Assembly: GCA_946499275.1 (NCBI GenBank)
Contig: CAMMRL010000003.1
Coordinates: 1-64,000, forward strand
Origin: an uncultured Clostridia bacterium
GTDB lineage: Bacteria; Bacillota; Clostridia; Oscillospirales; Acutalibacteraceae
DNA length: 64,000 bases
Direction of reading: 5' to 3'
Shown: positions 9,644-18,529 of the stretch, piece by piece
Position numbering within the stretch: position 1 is the first letter of the stretch
Layout of the letters: every line of letters begins with the position of its first letter
The notes under the pieces: generated by a model
What the model was told of the DNA's origin: nothing
The model's database searches: none
The model's input: the letters and a program-made list of their open reading frames with translations, nothing else
Position numbers and translations under genes: made by a program

Positions 9644-10282
9644 ATGTGGAAGAAAAGCGAGGAAAAATCGGAAAAGAAAACGGTGGCGGTGTACCAGCTG
9701 ACGCTGGGTGCGCTGTACGTCGCATTCTTTGCCCTGGCGGGGAACGTCCCGTTCCTTTCCGCCATCCAGATAATCCCGGGAGTACCGATTACTCTCCAGG
9801 TGTTCTTGGTGGCGATGATGGGGCTGACCCTGGGCGTACGCGGCGGGCTGACCAGCCTGGGCGCGGTCCTGGTGCTCACCTTCTGCGGCCTGCCGATGAT
9901 GGCGGGCGGCAAGGGAGGCCCGGCGGTTTTTGCCGGCCCGACGGCGGGGTATATCCTGGGATGGGTGTTCATCGTGGTGCTGACCGGCCTGTATTCCAGC
10001 GGTATGATGAAACGGCTGATCATGAAAAAATGGAAAGGCGTGCCCCTGCATGTGCCTATAGCGTTCCTGGTGGGGATGGCCGGCGTGCTGCTGGATTATG
10101 TCTGCGGGTCTCTAATGCTCGCGGCGGTAGGGGGCAAAGCGCTGTCAGAGATCCCCGCGCTACTCTGGTCGAATTTGGCGTTCCTGCCTGGGGATATGGT
10201 GAAAATCGGCCTGGCGGCGGTGCTGTCGCTGTCCCTTTTCGCCGCGCCCGCGTTGCGTGGAATTCGCCCGGTACGAAGCTGA
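9644..10282 (+). CDS. bioY: Biotin transporter BioY (S component)
   Basis: 'LGALYVAFFALAGNVPFLSAIQIIPGVPITLQVFLVAMMGLTLGVRGG', 'GPTAGYILGW', 'LPGDMVKIGLAAVLS'. Confidence 0.9.
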   Translation: MWKKSEEKSEKKTVAVYQLTLGALYVAFFALAGNVPFLSAIQIIPGVPITLQVFLVAMMGLTLGVRGGLTSLGAVLVLTFCGLPMMAGGKGGPAVFAGPTAGYILGWVFIVVLTGLYSSGMMKRLIMKKWKGVPLHVPIAFLVGMAGVLLDYVCGSLMLAAVGGKALSEIPALLWSNLAFLPGDMVKIGLAAVLSLSLFAAPALRGIRPVRS

Positions 10283-10396
10283 ACGGATACAACGGCCGCC
10301 CTCTTCGTCGGAGAGATAGGGGGCGTTTTCGGAATCGGCGGGTTCCCGTGCCGGATTTTTGCAGTGTGCACTACAGTAAAGAAGGCGGTAGGTGCA

Positions 10397-11179
10397 ATGC
10401 GGCTGAAATTGCTTGCCTGTAAAGCGCTGTCCAGGGAATTGTCTTACCTGTCTTCCCTGTCCTCCAACATTATCGACGTGACGTGGATCCGGCAAGGCTA
10501 TCACGAGGCGCCGGATGTTTTGCGCCGCGTATTGCAGTCGGAAATCGACGCGGTAGAATCTGGTCGGGACAGCCACACCAACCAACTCGGTGGGAATAGT
10601 GATGGAATAACGCCGTATGTAGACGAGGATTTTGACGCGATCCTGATCGGATACGGGCTATGTTCCAACGGTACGGCTGGGCTGCATGCACGAAAGCATC
10701 GGCTGGTACTTCCGCGCGCGCATGACTGCATTACCCTGTTCCTCGGCTCCAAAGAGCGGTACGCCCGGTATTTCAAGGAGCTGCCCGGGTGTTTCTGGTA
10801 TACCGCGAGCTGGATTGAAAACTCCAGCATGCCTTGCGAAGAGTCGCAGAAGCGGCAGGCCGCGTATTATCGGGAAAAAGGGTACGACGAAGAAGACCTG
10901 GACTTTTTCCTCAAGAGTATGAACGACTGGACAAAGGCCTACCAAAACGCGGCGTATATCCGCATGCCTTTTTTTGACAAACAGGAACACCAGGAGTTTA
11001 CCCGGGCTGCGGCGGACTTTTACCACTGGCGGTACACGCTGGTAGAAGGTGAACTGTCCCTTCTGGGGCGGTTCCTTTCTGGCGATTGGAACGAGGAGGA
11101 TTTCCTGATCGTCCCACCCGGCGAAAGGATCGCCCCTTCCTATGACGAGACGATTGTGCGGCGGGAGCCGTGCGTTTAA
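10397..11179 (+). CDS. DUF1638-like domain protein
   Basis: 'MRLKLLACKALSRELSYLSS', 'IDVTWIRQGYHEAPDVLRRVLQSEID', 'DAILIGYGLCSNGTAGL', 'RAHDCITLFLGSKERY'; family recognised by eye only. Confidence 0.7.
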   Translation: MRLKLLACKALSRELSYLSSLSSNIIDVTWIRQGYHEAPDVLRRVLQSEIDAVESGRDSHTNQLGGNSDGITPYVDEDFDAILIGYGLCSNGTAGLHARKHRLVLPRAHDCITLFLGSKERYARYFKELPGCFWYTASWIENSSMPCEESQKRQAAYYREKGYDEEDLDFFLKSMNDWTKAYQNAAYIRMPFFDKQEHQEFTRAAADFYHWRYTLVEGELSLLGRFLSGDWNEEDFLIVPPGERIAPSYDETIVRREPCV

Positions 11180-11246
11180 CAGCCGGGATGCGAAATCCGC
11201 GGCCGTTGATCCCGTTGGGGATACCGAAAAATATGAGAGGCGGGGC

Positions 11247-11275
11247 TTGACAATCCGAGAACAGGCTGGTATAAT
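11247..11275 (+). promoter_or_regulatory. Perfect consensus sigma-A promoter (TTGACA-17-TATAAT) for infC operon
   Basis: TTGACA 11247-11252, 17-bp spacer, TATAAT 11270-11275. Confidence 0.92.
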
Positions 11276-11289
11276 ACTTCAGAAATAAA

Positions 11290-11432
11290 CAAAGCAGAGC
11301 ATTTGCCCGCTCTCACCCTCCGGATTTTGTTCCGGCCGGTCAATACGGTTGTCGCTGCACCGTTCCTTTGGGGAAGGTGCAGCGGAGTGTTGTCGTTATC
11401 GCGGGCAGAGGATTTCTGCCCGCGTTTTTTAT
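11290..11432 (+). ncRNA. Ribosomal protein L20-type leader of infC-rpmI-rplT with intrinsic terminator
   Basis: Located between a consensus promoter and infC; stem GCTGCACC...GGTGCAGC; terminator CGCGGGCAG-AGGATTT-CTGCCCGCG-TTTTTT; upstream TGCCCGC can pair with terminator 5' arm GCGGGCA. Confidence 0.75.
11400..11430 (+). terminator. Leader terminator/attenuator
   Basis: CGCGGGCAG / AGGATTT / CTGCCCGCG followed by TTTTTT, upstream of infC. Confidence 0.9.
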
Positions 11433-11459
11433 TAATTTATCAGGTGGAGGTGCTTACCC

Positions 11460-11978
11460 ATAGCAAGTAAGGAACTGCAGATCAACGAGCAAATCCGAGA
11501 CAGCGAAATCCGCGTTATCGGCGCCGACGGCGAGCAACTGGGCATTATGCCCACGCGTGAAGCGCAGAAAATCGCCGACGACAAGAATTTGGACCTGGTC
11601 AAGATCGCGCCCGCCGCTCAGCCTCCGGTGTGCCGTATTATGGATTACGGCAAATACCGGTTCGAGCAATCAAAGCGCGAAAAGGAAGCCCGCAAAAACC
11701 AGCGTGTCGTGGAAATCAAGGAGGTCCGCCTGGGACTGAACACCGATATCGGGGATTTCAACACAAAGGTCAAGCATGCCGCCCGCTTCCTCGGAGAGGG
11801 CAATAAGGTGAAAGTTTCCATCCGTTTCCGCGGAAGGGAATTGGGGCATCCAGAAATCGGGCTGGAGGCTATGAAGCGTTTCGCTGAGGCCTGCGCGGAA
11901 TTCGGTGTGGTGGAACGGCCCGCCAAAATGGAAGGCCGTCATATGATGATGTTCCTTGCACCGAAACCGTCGAAGTAA
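11460..11978 (+). CDS. infC: Translation initiation factor IF-3, likely non-canonical AUA start
   Basis: In-frame translation from ATA 11460: (M)ASKELQINEQIRDSEIRVIGADGEQLGIMPTREAQKIADDKNLDLVKIAP...; no in-frame ATG/GTG/TTG between stop TAA 11433 and ATG 11547; SD-like GGTGGAGG upstream. Confidence 0.88.
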   Translation: MASKELQINEQIRDSEIRVIGADGEQLGIMPTREAQKIADDKNLDLVKIAPAAQPPVCRIMDYGKYRFEQSKREKEARKNQRVVEIKEVRLGLNTDIGDFNTKVKHAARFLGEGNKVKVSIRFRGRELGHPEIGLEAMKRFAEACAEFGVVERPAKMEGRHMMMFLAPKPSK

Positions 11979-12002
11979 GCAAACATTAAGGAGGACAAAA
12001 CG

Positions 12003-12200
12003 ATGCCGAAGATCAAGACGCACACCGGCGCGAAAAAGCGCTTTAAACTCTCAAAAAAAGGCAAGCCGATCCGTGCGAAGGCTTACAAATCCCACATCCT
12101 GAACAAGAAATCCACCAAGCGCAAGAGAAATCTCCGCAAGACCACGGTGGCCGACGTCACCAATGTGCGGCAGATTAAGCGCCTGATTCCCTACAAATAA
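12003..12200 (+). CDS. rpmI: 50S ribosomal protein L35
   Basis: '[46 protein letters not shown]'. Confidence 0.97.
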   Translation: MPKIKTHTGAKKRFKLSKKGKPIRAKAYKSHILNKKSTKRKRNLRKTTVADVTNVRQIKRLIPYK

Positions 12201-12228
12201 TCAACGTTTTGGATGGAGGTAACGTAAC

Positions 12229-12582
12229 ATGGCTCGTATAAAGGGCGCGATGATGACGCGCAAGAGAAGAAAAAAGATCGTTAAGCTCGCTAAGGGTTAC
12301 TATGGCGCAAAATCCAAGCTGTTCAAAATGGCGAAACAGGCCGTAATGAAGTCCGGCCAGTACGCCTATATCGGCCGTAAGCAGAGAAAGCGCGATTTCC
12401 GCCGCCTGTGGATCACCCGCATTTCCGCCGCCGCTAAGATGAACGGCATGAATTATTCCACCTTCATGAACGGCCTGAAAAAGGCGAACATTACCCTCAA
12501 TCGCAAGATGCTCGCCGAACTCGCCGTTTCCGATGCCGCCGCGTTCACCGCGCTGGTGGAAAAGGCGAAGGCTGCGTTATAA
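12229..12582 (+). CDS. rplT: 50S ribosomal protein L20
   Basis: '[65 protein letters not shown]'. Confidence 0.98.
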   Translation: MARIKGAMMTRKRRKKIVKLAKGYYGAKSKLFKMAKQAVMKSGQYAYIGRKQRKRDFRRLWITRISAAAKMNGMNYSTFMNGLKKANITLNRKMLAELAVSDAAAFTALVEKAKAAL

Positions 12583-12595
12583 TAAGCTGTATTTG

Positions 12596-12622
12596 CGCCC
12601 GCCGGGAATCGCCCGGCGGGCG
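12596..12622 (+). terminator. Hairpin after rplT (terminator candidate, weak T-tract)
   Basis: CGCCCGCCGGG/AATCG/CCCGGCGGGCG. Confidence 0.6.
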
Positions 12623-12739
12623 TATCTTGCTCTTACGGCTCCCGTTTTACGGCGGGAAAGTCGCGCATAATTCGGCATGTATTGACGACTTTCAGCACAA
12701 AAAGCCTTTGATTATGCTCGGAAAAGGACTTAAAAAAGG

Positions 12740-13570
12740 ATGGAGGGAATCCCCTTGTTGATAACCAGCCGTGACAATCCCGCCATCCGCCGGATACGGC
12801 GGCTTTTTTCAGATGGAAAGGCCCGCCGGGAGGAACACGCCTTTGCGATCGAGGGCGCCCGCCTTTGCGAGGATGCGGCCGTGTCCGGGGTGGAAATTCA
12901 GACGGCGCTATATACCGCCCGTGCCTCCGAGAGCTATGTCCATCCGCTGGAACGGATACGGGCCGTGTGCGCGCAGGTGCATGAGATCCCGGAGGGGTTG
13001 GCGAAATATCTGGCGGATACTGCCGCCCCGCAGGGGATTTTTTGCGTATGCGGGATGCTTGACAATCGGAAGGCATTCGATACAATAGGAAAGAAACCGC
13101 CTTACCGCGGGTATCTGGCATTGGAAAATATACAGGACCCATCAAACATGGGGGCGATTATCCGTACCGCCGAAGCGCTCGGCTTGGACGGCCTGCTCCT
13201 GTCGGACGGCTGCTGCGATGTGTATAACCCCAAGGTGCTGCGGGGAAGCATGGGCGGCGTGTTCCGTCTCCCCTTTGTACACGTGGGGGAGATGGCCCCG
13301 GCGATCCGGACACTGCAGGGGCGGGGGATGACCGGTTGGGCCTGCGTGGTGGACGGCGACGCGGTTGCTCTGCCGGAGGCAAAGCTGGATTCACGCAGTA
13401 TCTGTGTGATCGGCAACGAAGGCGCCGGGCTGAAGCCGGAGACGGCGGCCGCTTGCGCCCACCGGCTTACCATCCCGATGGCGGGCCGGGCGGAATCGCT
13501 CAACGCTTCGATGGCTGCGGGGATTGTGATGTGGGAAATGGCGCGGGGAAGCGCCCGTGTTAATCAATAA
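12740..13570 (+). CDS. TrmH/SpoU family RNA 2'-O-methyltransferase
   Basis: 'LALENIQDPSNMGAIIRTAEALGLDGLLLS', 'VIGNEGAGL', 'IPMAGRAESLNASMAAGIVMWEMAR'. Confidence 0.92.
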   Translation: MEGIPLLITSRDNPAIRRIRRLFSDGKARREEHAFAIEGARLCEDAAVSGVEIQTALYTARASESYVHPLERIRAVCAQVHEIPEGLAKYLADTAAPQGIFCVCGMLDNRKAFDTIGKKPPYRGYLALENIQDPSNMGAIIRTAEALGLDGLLLSDGCCDVYNPKVLRGSMGGVFRLPFVHVGEMAPAIRTLQGRGMTGWACVVDGDAVALPEAKLDSRSICVIGNEGAGLKPETAAACAHRLTIPMAGRAESLNASMAAGIVMWEMARGSARVNQ

Positions 13571-13656
13571 AAGAAAGTACCGTGACAGGATATGCACAGG
13601 GCGGCCCATGGCCGTAAAATATCCGGCGGGCAGAAACGGCGGGAAGGAGATACGGC

Positions 13657-14832
13657 ATGGACGCACGATTGCTTTGGATATGGATGCAGACGGCGCTCGG
13701 CCCCGGGAGTCCTCGGTCGGACGCCCTGCTTCGCGCTTACGGGCATCCCTCCGCTTTACGGGATGCCGAGGGAAAGGGTTTGGAGCGGTTTGACCTTTCC
13801 AAAACCGAACGGCAGCGTTTGTCGGACCCCTCCCTAAAACCGGCGGAGACGATCTTACAGCGCACCCGGGAATTGGGAATCTGGCTGCTGACGCCGGAGG
13901 ACGCGCTGTATCCGTCGCTGCTGCGGGGCATCCCCGGCCTGCCGCTGGTGCTGTACGGCAGGGGGACGATGCCGGATCTGGATTTGATCCCGCCGGTCGC
14001 CGTGGCAGGGACCCGCCGCTTGAGCGAATACGGCCGTCAAGTGACCGCGATGATCGCCGGGGGGCTGGCGCTCGGCGGAGCGGCGGTGGTCGCCGGCGGG
14101 GCGCTTGGCGCGGAAGCCTGCGCCCACCAGGCCGCACTGGAAGCAGGAGGCGTTACCATATCGGTTCAGGCCGCGGGTTTTGCGTTGGAGTATCCTGGAA
14201 AAAACAAGGAGTTGAGGGAGCGTATCGTTGCCGCAGGCGGGACGCTGCTTTCCGAATACCCGCCGGACGAACCGGCGCGGCGGTTGACGCATGACGATTT
14301 TTTAATGTGCAACCGCTTGATCAGCGGGATGTCCTTGGGCGTCTGCGTTACCGAAGCTGCTGAGAACAGCGGCTCGTTGATGATTGCCCGCCATGCGCGG
14401 GATCAGGGACGTGACGTGTTCGCCGTGGCGGGGAACATCCTCACCAGGCGGAGCGCGGGGACCAACGCTTTGATCGAACAAGGAGCGCGGTTAGCCCGCG
14501 GGCCGGCGGAAATCCTGGCGGAATACGCCGACCGGTTCCCCCATGTGCTCGACCCGGAGGCGGCCGCCCATGTGCGGAAGGAACCGCCCCATCCGGCGCT
14601 GGACGAGCCGCCTGCCGCCCAGCCGGACAGAAAGCCGCTCTCGCCGGATTTTTCCCGTCTGTCCGGTGACGCCCGGCGGGTGTGGGAAGCGCTGGAGGAG
14701 AAACCGCAGTTGGCCGGTCCCCTGTCCGAGCGCTGCGGATTGTCGGTCCCGGCGGTGATGACTGCTTTGACCGAGTTGGAGCTGGAACAGGCGGTTAAAC
14801 GGTTTCCAGGGCAATTTTATGCCAGGGGATAA
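13657..14832 (+). CDS. dprA: DNA-processing protein DprA
   Basis: 'VAVAGTRRLSEYGRQVTAMIAGGLALGGAAVVAGGALGAEACAHQAAL', 'RNRLISGMS'-like 'CNRLISGMSLGVCVTEAAENSGSLMIARHARDQGRDVFAVAGNI'. Confidence 0.92.
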   Translation: MDARLLWIWMQTALGPGSPRSDALLRAYGHPSALRDAEGKGLERFDLSKTERQRLSDPSLKPAETILQRTRELGIWLLTPEDALYPSLLRGIPGLPLVLYGRGTMPDLDLIPPVAVAGTRRLSEYGRQVTAMIAGGLALGGAAVVAGGALGAEACAHQAALEAGGVTISVQAAGFALEYPGKNKELRERIVAAGGTLLSEYPPDEPARRLTHDDFLMCNRLISGMSLGVCVTEAAENSGSLMIARHARDQGRDVFAVAGNILTRRSAGTNALIEQGARLARGPAEILAEYADRFPHVLDPEAAAHVRKEPPHPALDEPPAAQPDRKPLSPDFSRLSGDARRVWEALEEKPQLAGPLSERCGLSVPAVMTALTELELEQAVKRFPGQFYARG

Positions 14833-14933
14833 CGTTCCGCCGGCCGGGACAGAGTAAAATAATGGAAAATAACCTACACTTTATCGAACGTTTCATCCTT
14901 CGATTACTCCTTTAGAAAGAACGGTGATGCCGT

Positions 14934-17054
14934 ATGTCGAAACTGGTGATTGTTGAATCGCCTGCCAAGGCGAAAACCATACAGAAATACTTGGGCCCAG
15001 GCTACGAAGTCGTGGCCTCGATGGGGCATATCCGCGACCTGCCCAAGACCCTGCTCGGGGTGGATATTGAGCACGGCTTCAAGCCGCGGTATATGGATAT
15101 CCCCGGGAAAACCGCCCTGATTCGCCAACTGAAAGCCGCGGCGGCGGACAGCGACGGCGTCATCCTCGCGACCGACCCCGACCGCGAGGGGGAGGCGATT
15201 TCCTGGCATCTGGCCCAACTGCTTAAGGTGGATCCCAACCAGGACAACCGCGTGACCTTTAACGAAATCACCAAAAGCGGCGTGACGCAGGGGATGGAGC
15301 ATCCCCGCAAGCTGGATATGAACTTGGTCAACGCCCAACAGGCACGCCGCATTTTGGACCGGATCGTGGGGTATAAGCTCAGCCCGTTTTTGTGGAAGAA
15401 AATCCGCAAAGGCTTGTCCGCCGGCCGGGTGCAGTCGGCGGCAGTGCGGATTATTGTGGACCGGGAGGAAGAAATCCGTGCCTTTGTCAGCGAGGAATAC
15501 TGGACCATCGACGCCCTGCTGGCCGCCGACGAGAAGGGGAAGGGCTTCCCGTCCCGCTTCCACGGCACCAAAAAGGGAAAAATAAAAATTGAAAAGAAAG
15601 AGGATGCCGACCGGATCCTTGCCGAACTGCGGCAGGCGGAATTTATTGTGGATAAGGTCAAACGCGGGACCCGGCAGATTTCGCCCGCCCCGCCCTTCAT
15701 CACCTCCACCCTGCAACAGGAGGCGAGCCGGAAGCTCGGCTTTGCCGCCCGCCGCACCATGAAAGCGGCGCAGGAATTGTACGAAGGCGTAGAAATCCCC
15801 GAGATGGGCGCGGTCGGTTTGATTACCTACATGCGTACCGACTCGCTGCGGATTTCCGACGACGCGCGCCGGGACGGTACGGCCTTTATCCGTGAACGGT
15901 ACGGCGAGAAATACTTGCCGGAAAAGCCGCGGGTGTTTAAATCCCGTTCCTCGGCCCAGGACGCGCACGAAGCCATCCGGCCCTCCATGCCCGCGCTGAC
16001 GCCGGACCAGGTGAAAGATTCCCTGACCGCCGACCAGTATAAGCTGTATAAGCTGATCTGGGATCGCTTTACCGCCAGCCTGATGGCCAACTGCGTCCAC
16101 GACACCTGCCAGATGGATATTGCGGCAGGGAATTACCTGTTCAAGGCGTCCGGCTATACGGTGAAGTTCGACGGTTATACGGTGCTGTATGTGGAGGGGA
16201 AAGACGAGGACGATGAAACCGGAGGCCCGCTCCCGGCGCTCGAGGAAGGGCAGAAGCTGATCGCTAGAGAGCTCAAGGGCAACCAACACTTCACCCAGCC
16301 GCCTCCCCGCTACACCGAAGCGACCCTGATCAAGACGTTGGAAGAAAACGGCATTGGCCGCCCGTCCACCTATGCGCCGACGATTACCACCATCCTCGCC
16401 CGCGAGTATGTGGAACGGGAGGGGAAGGCGCTGAAGCCCACCCCGCTTGGGGAAATTACCACCCGTTTGATGAAGGAACAGTTCCCTGAAGTGGTGGACG
16501 TGGACTTTACCGCGAATATGGAGCATCAGCTCGACGACGTGGATTCCGGCAAAAGTGACTGGGTGCAGACCCTCGACCATTTTTACCAGGGCTTTGCCCA
16601 GACGTTGGAAAACGCTGAAAAGAATATGTCGGGGGAAAAGATCACCGTTCCGGACGAAGAAAGCGACGAGGTGTGCGAGCTCTGCGGGAGGAAAATGGTG
16701 ATCAAGTCCGGAAGGTACGGCAAATTCCTCGCTTGTCCCGGGTATCCCGAATGCAAGAACACCAAGAAGATCGTGAAAGATACCGGCGGCGTCTGCCCGA
16801 AATGCGGTGGGGCGATTATCGCCAAAAAGTCGAAAAACAACCGGGTCTTTTACGGTTGCTCGAATTATCCGCAGTGCGATTTCGTCACCTGGAACGAACC
16901 GGCGCGAAAAATGTGCCCGCAGTGCGGCAAAAACCTGTTCAAGAAAAAAGGAAAGGCCGGCGGCCTGTTCTGCCTGACAGAAGGCTGCGGCTATTCCTCC
17001 GATGAAAAGGAGGAAAAGGAACCGAAAGAGCAGGGAAACGGCGGCAAGAAATAA
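14934..17054 (+). CDS. topA: DNA topoisomerase I with C-terminal zinc ribbons
   Basis: 'MSKLVIVESPAKAKTIQKYLG', 'LITYMRTDSLRIS', 'GIGRPSTYAPTITTI', three Cys4-type ribbons at the C-terminus. Confidence 0.98.
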   Translation: MSKLVIVESPAKAKTIQKYLGPGYEVVASMGHIRDLPKTLLGVDIEHGFKPRYMDIPGKTALIRQLKAAAADSDGVILATDPDREGEAISWHLAQLLKVDPNQDNRVTFNEITKSGVTQGMEHPRKLDMNLVNAQQARRILDRIVGYKLSPFLWKKIRKGLSAGRVQSAAVRIIVDREEEIRAFVSEEYWTIDALLAADEKGKGFPSRFHGTKKGKIKIEKKEDADRILAELRQAEFIVDKVKRGTRQISPAPPFITSTLQQEASRKLGFAARRTMKAAQELYEGVEIPEMGAVGLITYMRTDSLRISDDARRDGTAFIRERYGEKYLPEKPRVFKSRSSAQDAHEAIRPSMPALTPDQVKDSLTADQYKLYKLIWDRFTASLMANCVHDTCQMDIAAGNYLFKASGYTVKFDGYTVLYVEGKDEDDETGGPLPALEEGQKLIARELKGNQHFTQPPPRYTEATLIKTLEENGIGRPSTYAPTITTILAREYVEREGKALKPTPLGEITTRLMKEQFPEVVDVDFTANMEHQLDDVDSGKSDWVQTLDHFYQGFAQTLENAEKNMSGEKITVPDEESDEVCELCGRKMVIKSGRYGKFLACPGYPECKNTKKIVKDTGGVCPKCGGAIIAKKSKNNRVFYGCSNYPQCDFVTWNEPARKMCPQCGKNLFKKKGKAGGLFCLTEGCGYSSDEKEEKEPKEQGNGGKK

Positions 17055-17078
17055 GGTGCTCCCGTTTCTCAGGAAAGG

Positions 17079-18488
17079 ATGTCCAACCCTATGGAGGAAA
17101 ACCGGATTCTGGTTGTCGGCGCGGGGCTGGCGGGATGTGAAGCGGCCTGGGCCGCCGCAAACGCGGGCGCTGACGTCGCTCTTGTTGAGATGAAGCCGGA
17201 AAAATATACCCCCGCCCATCATGAAGAGGGGTTTGCGGAGCTAGTCTGTTCCAATTCCCTCAAAGCTCGGCGGCTGGACAGCGCGGCCGGTTTGCTCAAG
17301 GAGGAGATGCGGCGGCTTGGTTCGGTATGTATGGAAGCGGCGGACGGCTGCAGTGTACCGGCGGGCGGCGCACTTGCAGTGGACCGGGACGAATTTTCAC
17401 GCCGGGTGACCGAGCGCATCCTGTCCCATCCCCGCATTCGGGTGGAGCACCGGGAACTAACGGAACTCCCGGAAGACGGCGTTGTGGTGATCGCGACCGG
17501 CCCCCTTACGGCGGAGCCGCTGGCTTCCCGGCTGCGGGAGCTCTGCGGCGGTGCGTTGAGCTTCTATGACGCCGCGGCCCCGATAGTCGCTGCCGACAGT
17601 GTGGACCCTGGCTGCTCCTTCCGTGCGTCGCGGTACGGTAGGGACGGCGCCGGAGAGGACGGCGCGGTGGAGGGGGATTACATCAACTGCCCCTTGAACA
17701 AAGAGGAATACGAGATGTTCCAAGCCGCGCTGGTGGAGGCGGAAACCGCCCCCCTGCATGATTTCGATGCACCGGCGGCAGGAATGAAAGTGTACGAAGG
17801 CTGTATGCCCATTGAAGTATTGGCCAAACGCGGGCGGGATGCCATCCGTTTCGGACCGATGAAGCCGGTCGGCTTGCGGGACCCCCGTACCGGCCACCGC
17901 TCTTGGCCGGTGCTCCAGCTCCGGATGGAGAACGCGCAGGGGACCATGCTCAACCTGGTCGGCTTCCAGACCAATCTGAAATTCGGAGAACAGAAGCGGG
18001 TGTTCGGCATGATCCCGGCGCTGAAAAACGCGGAATTTCTCCGTTACGGCGTGATGCATCGGAATACTTTTCTCGACTCCCCCCGCCTGTTGGACGCAGG
18101 CTTCGGGTTCCGCACCCGGCCGGGGCTGTTTTTCGCCGGGCAGATGGCCGGGGTCGAAGGATACTCGCCTTCGATGGCGTCCGGTATCCTGGCGGGGATC
18201 AACGCGGTCCGAACCCTGCGCGGGGAGGAACCGTTCCGGCTGCCGAAGGATACGATGATCGGCGCGCTGGCTGGGTATATCAGCGATCCGGCAGTCCGGG
18301 ATTTCCAGCCGATGGGGGCGAATTTCGGGGTGCTTCCGCCGCTGGGGACGCCAATCCGGGATAAACGAAGGCGGTACGCCGCACTGTCGGCGCGGGCGCT
18401 GAAGAGCTTGGCGAAGGCGGCGAACGCGGCCGGCATCCCCCTTCGCCCCGGTACGCCTTGGGACGGAGAGGAAAACATCGACCAGTGA
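17079..18488 (+). CDS. trmFO: Methylenetetrahydrofolate--tRNA-(uracil-5-)-methyltransferase TrmFO
   Basis: 'VVGAGLAGCEAAWAAANAGADVALVEMKPEKYTPAHH', 'ELVCSNSLKA', 'GQMAGVEGYSPSMASGILAGINA'. Confidence 0.96.
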   Translation: MSNPMEENRILVVGAGLAGCEAAWAAANAGADVALVEMKPEKYTPAHHEEGFAELVCSNSLKARRLDSAAGLLKEEMRRLGSVCMEAADGCSVPAGGALAVDRDEFSRRVTERILSHPRIRVEHRELTELPEDGVVVIATGPLTAEPLASRLRELCGGALSFYDAAAPIVAADSVDPGCSFRASRYGRDGAGEDGAVEGDYINCPLNKEEYEMFQAALVEAETAPLHDFDAPAAGMKVYEGCMPIEVLAKRGRDAIRFGPMKPVGLRDPRTGHRSWPVLQLRMENAQGTMLNLVGFQTNLKFGEQKRVFGMIPALKNAEFLRYGVMHRNTFLDSPRLLDAGFGFRTRPGLFFAGQMAGVEGYSPSMASGILAGINAVRTLRGEEPFRLPKDTMIGALAGYISDPAVRDFQPMGANFGVLPPLGTPIRDKRRRYAALSARALKSLAKAANAAGIPLRPGTPWDGEENIDQ

Positions 18489-18529
18489 GGGAGAAAGTCC
18501 GCTTTTGTACATAGAAAGGAAGGATCAGT

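Noticed and set aside
12002-12230. Possible pseudogenisation of rpmI/rplT spacing
   Set aside because: Normal operon spacing with SD sequences; both proteins intact.
14904-17222. 772-aa minus-strand ORF
   Set aside because: Exactly opposite topA; a codon-bias shadow ORF in GC-rich DNA with low-complexity His/Gly-rich translation and no recognisable motifs.
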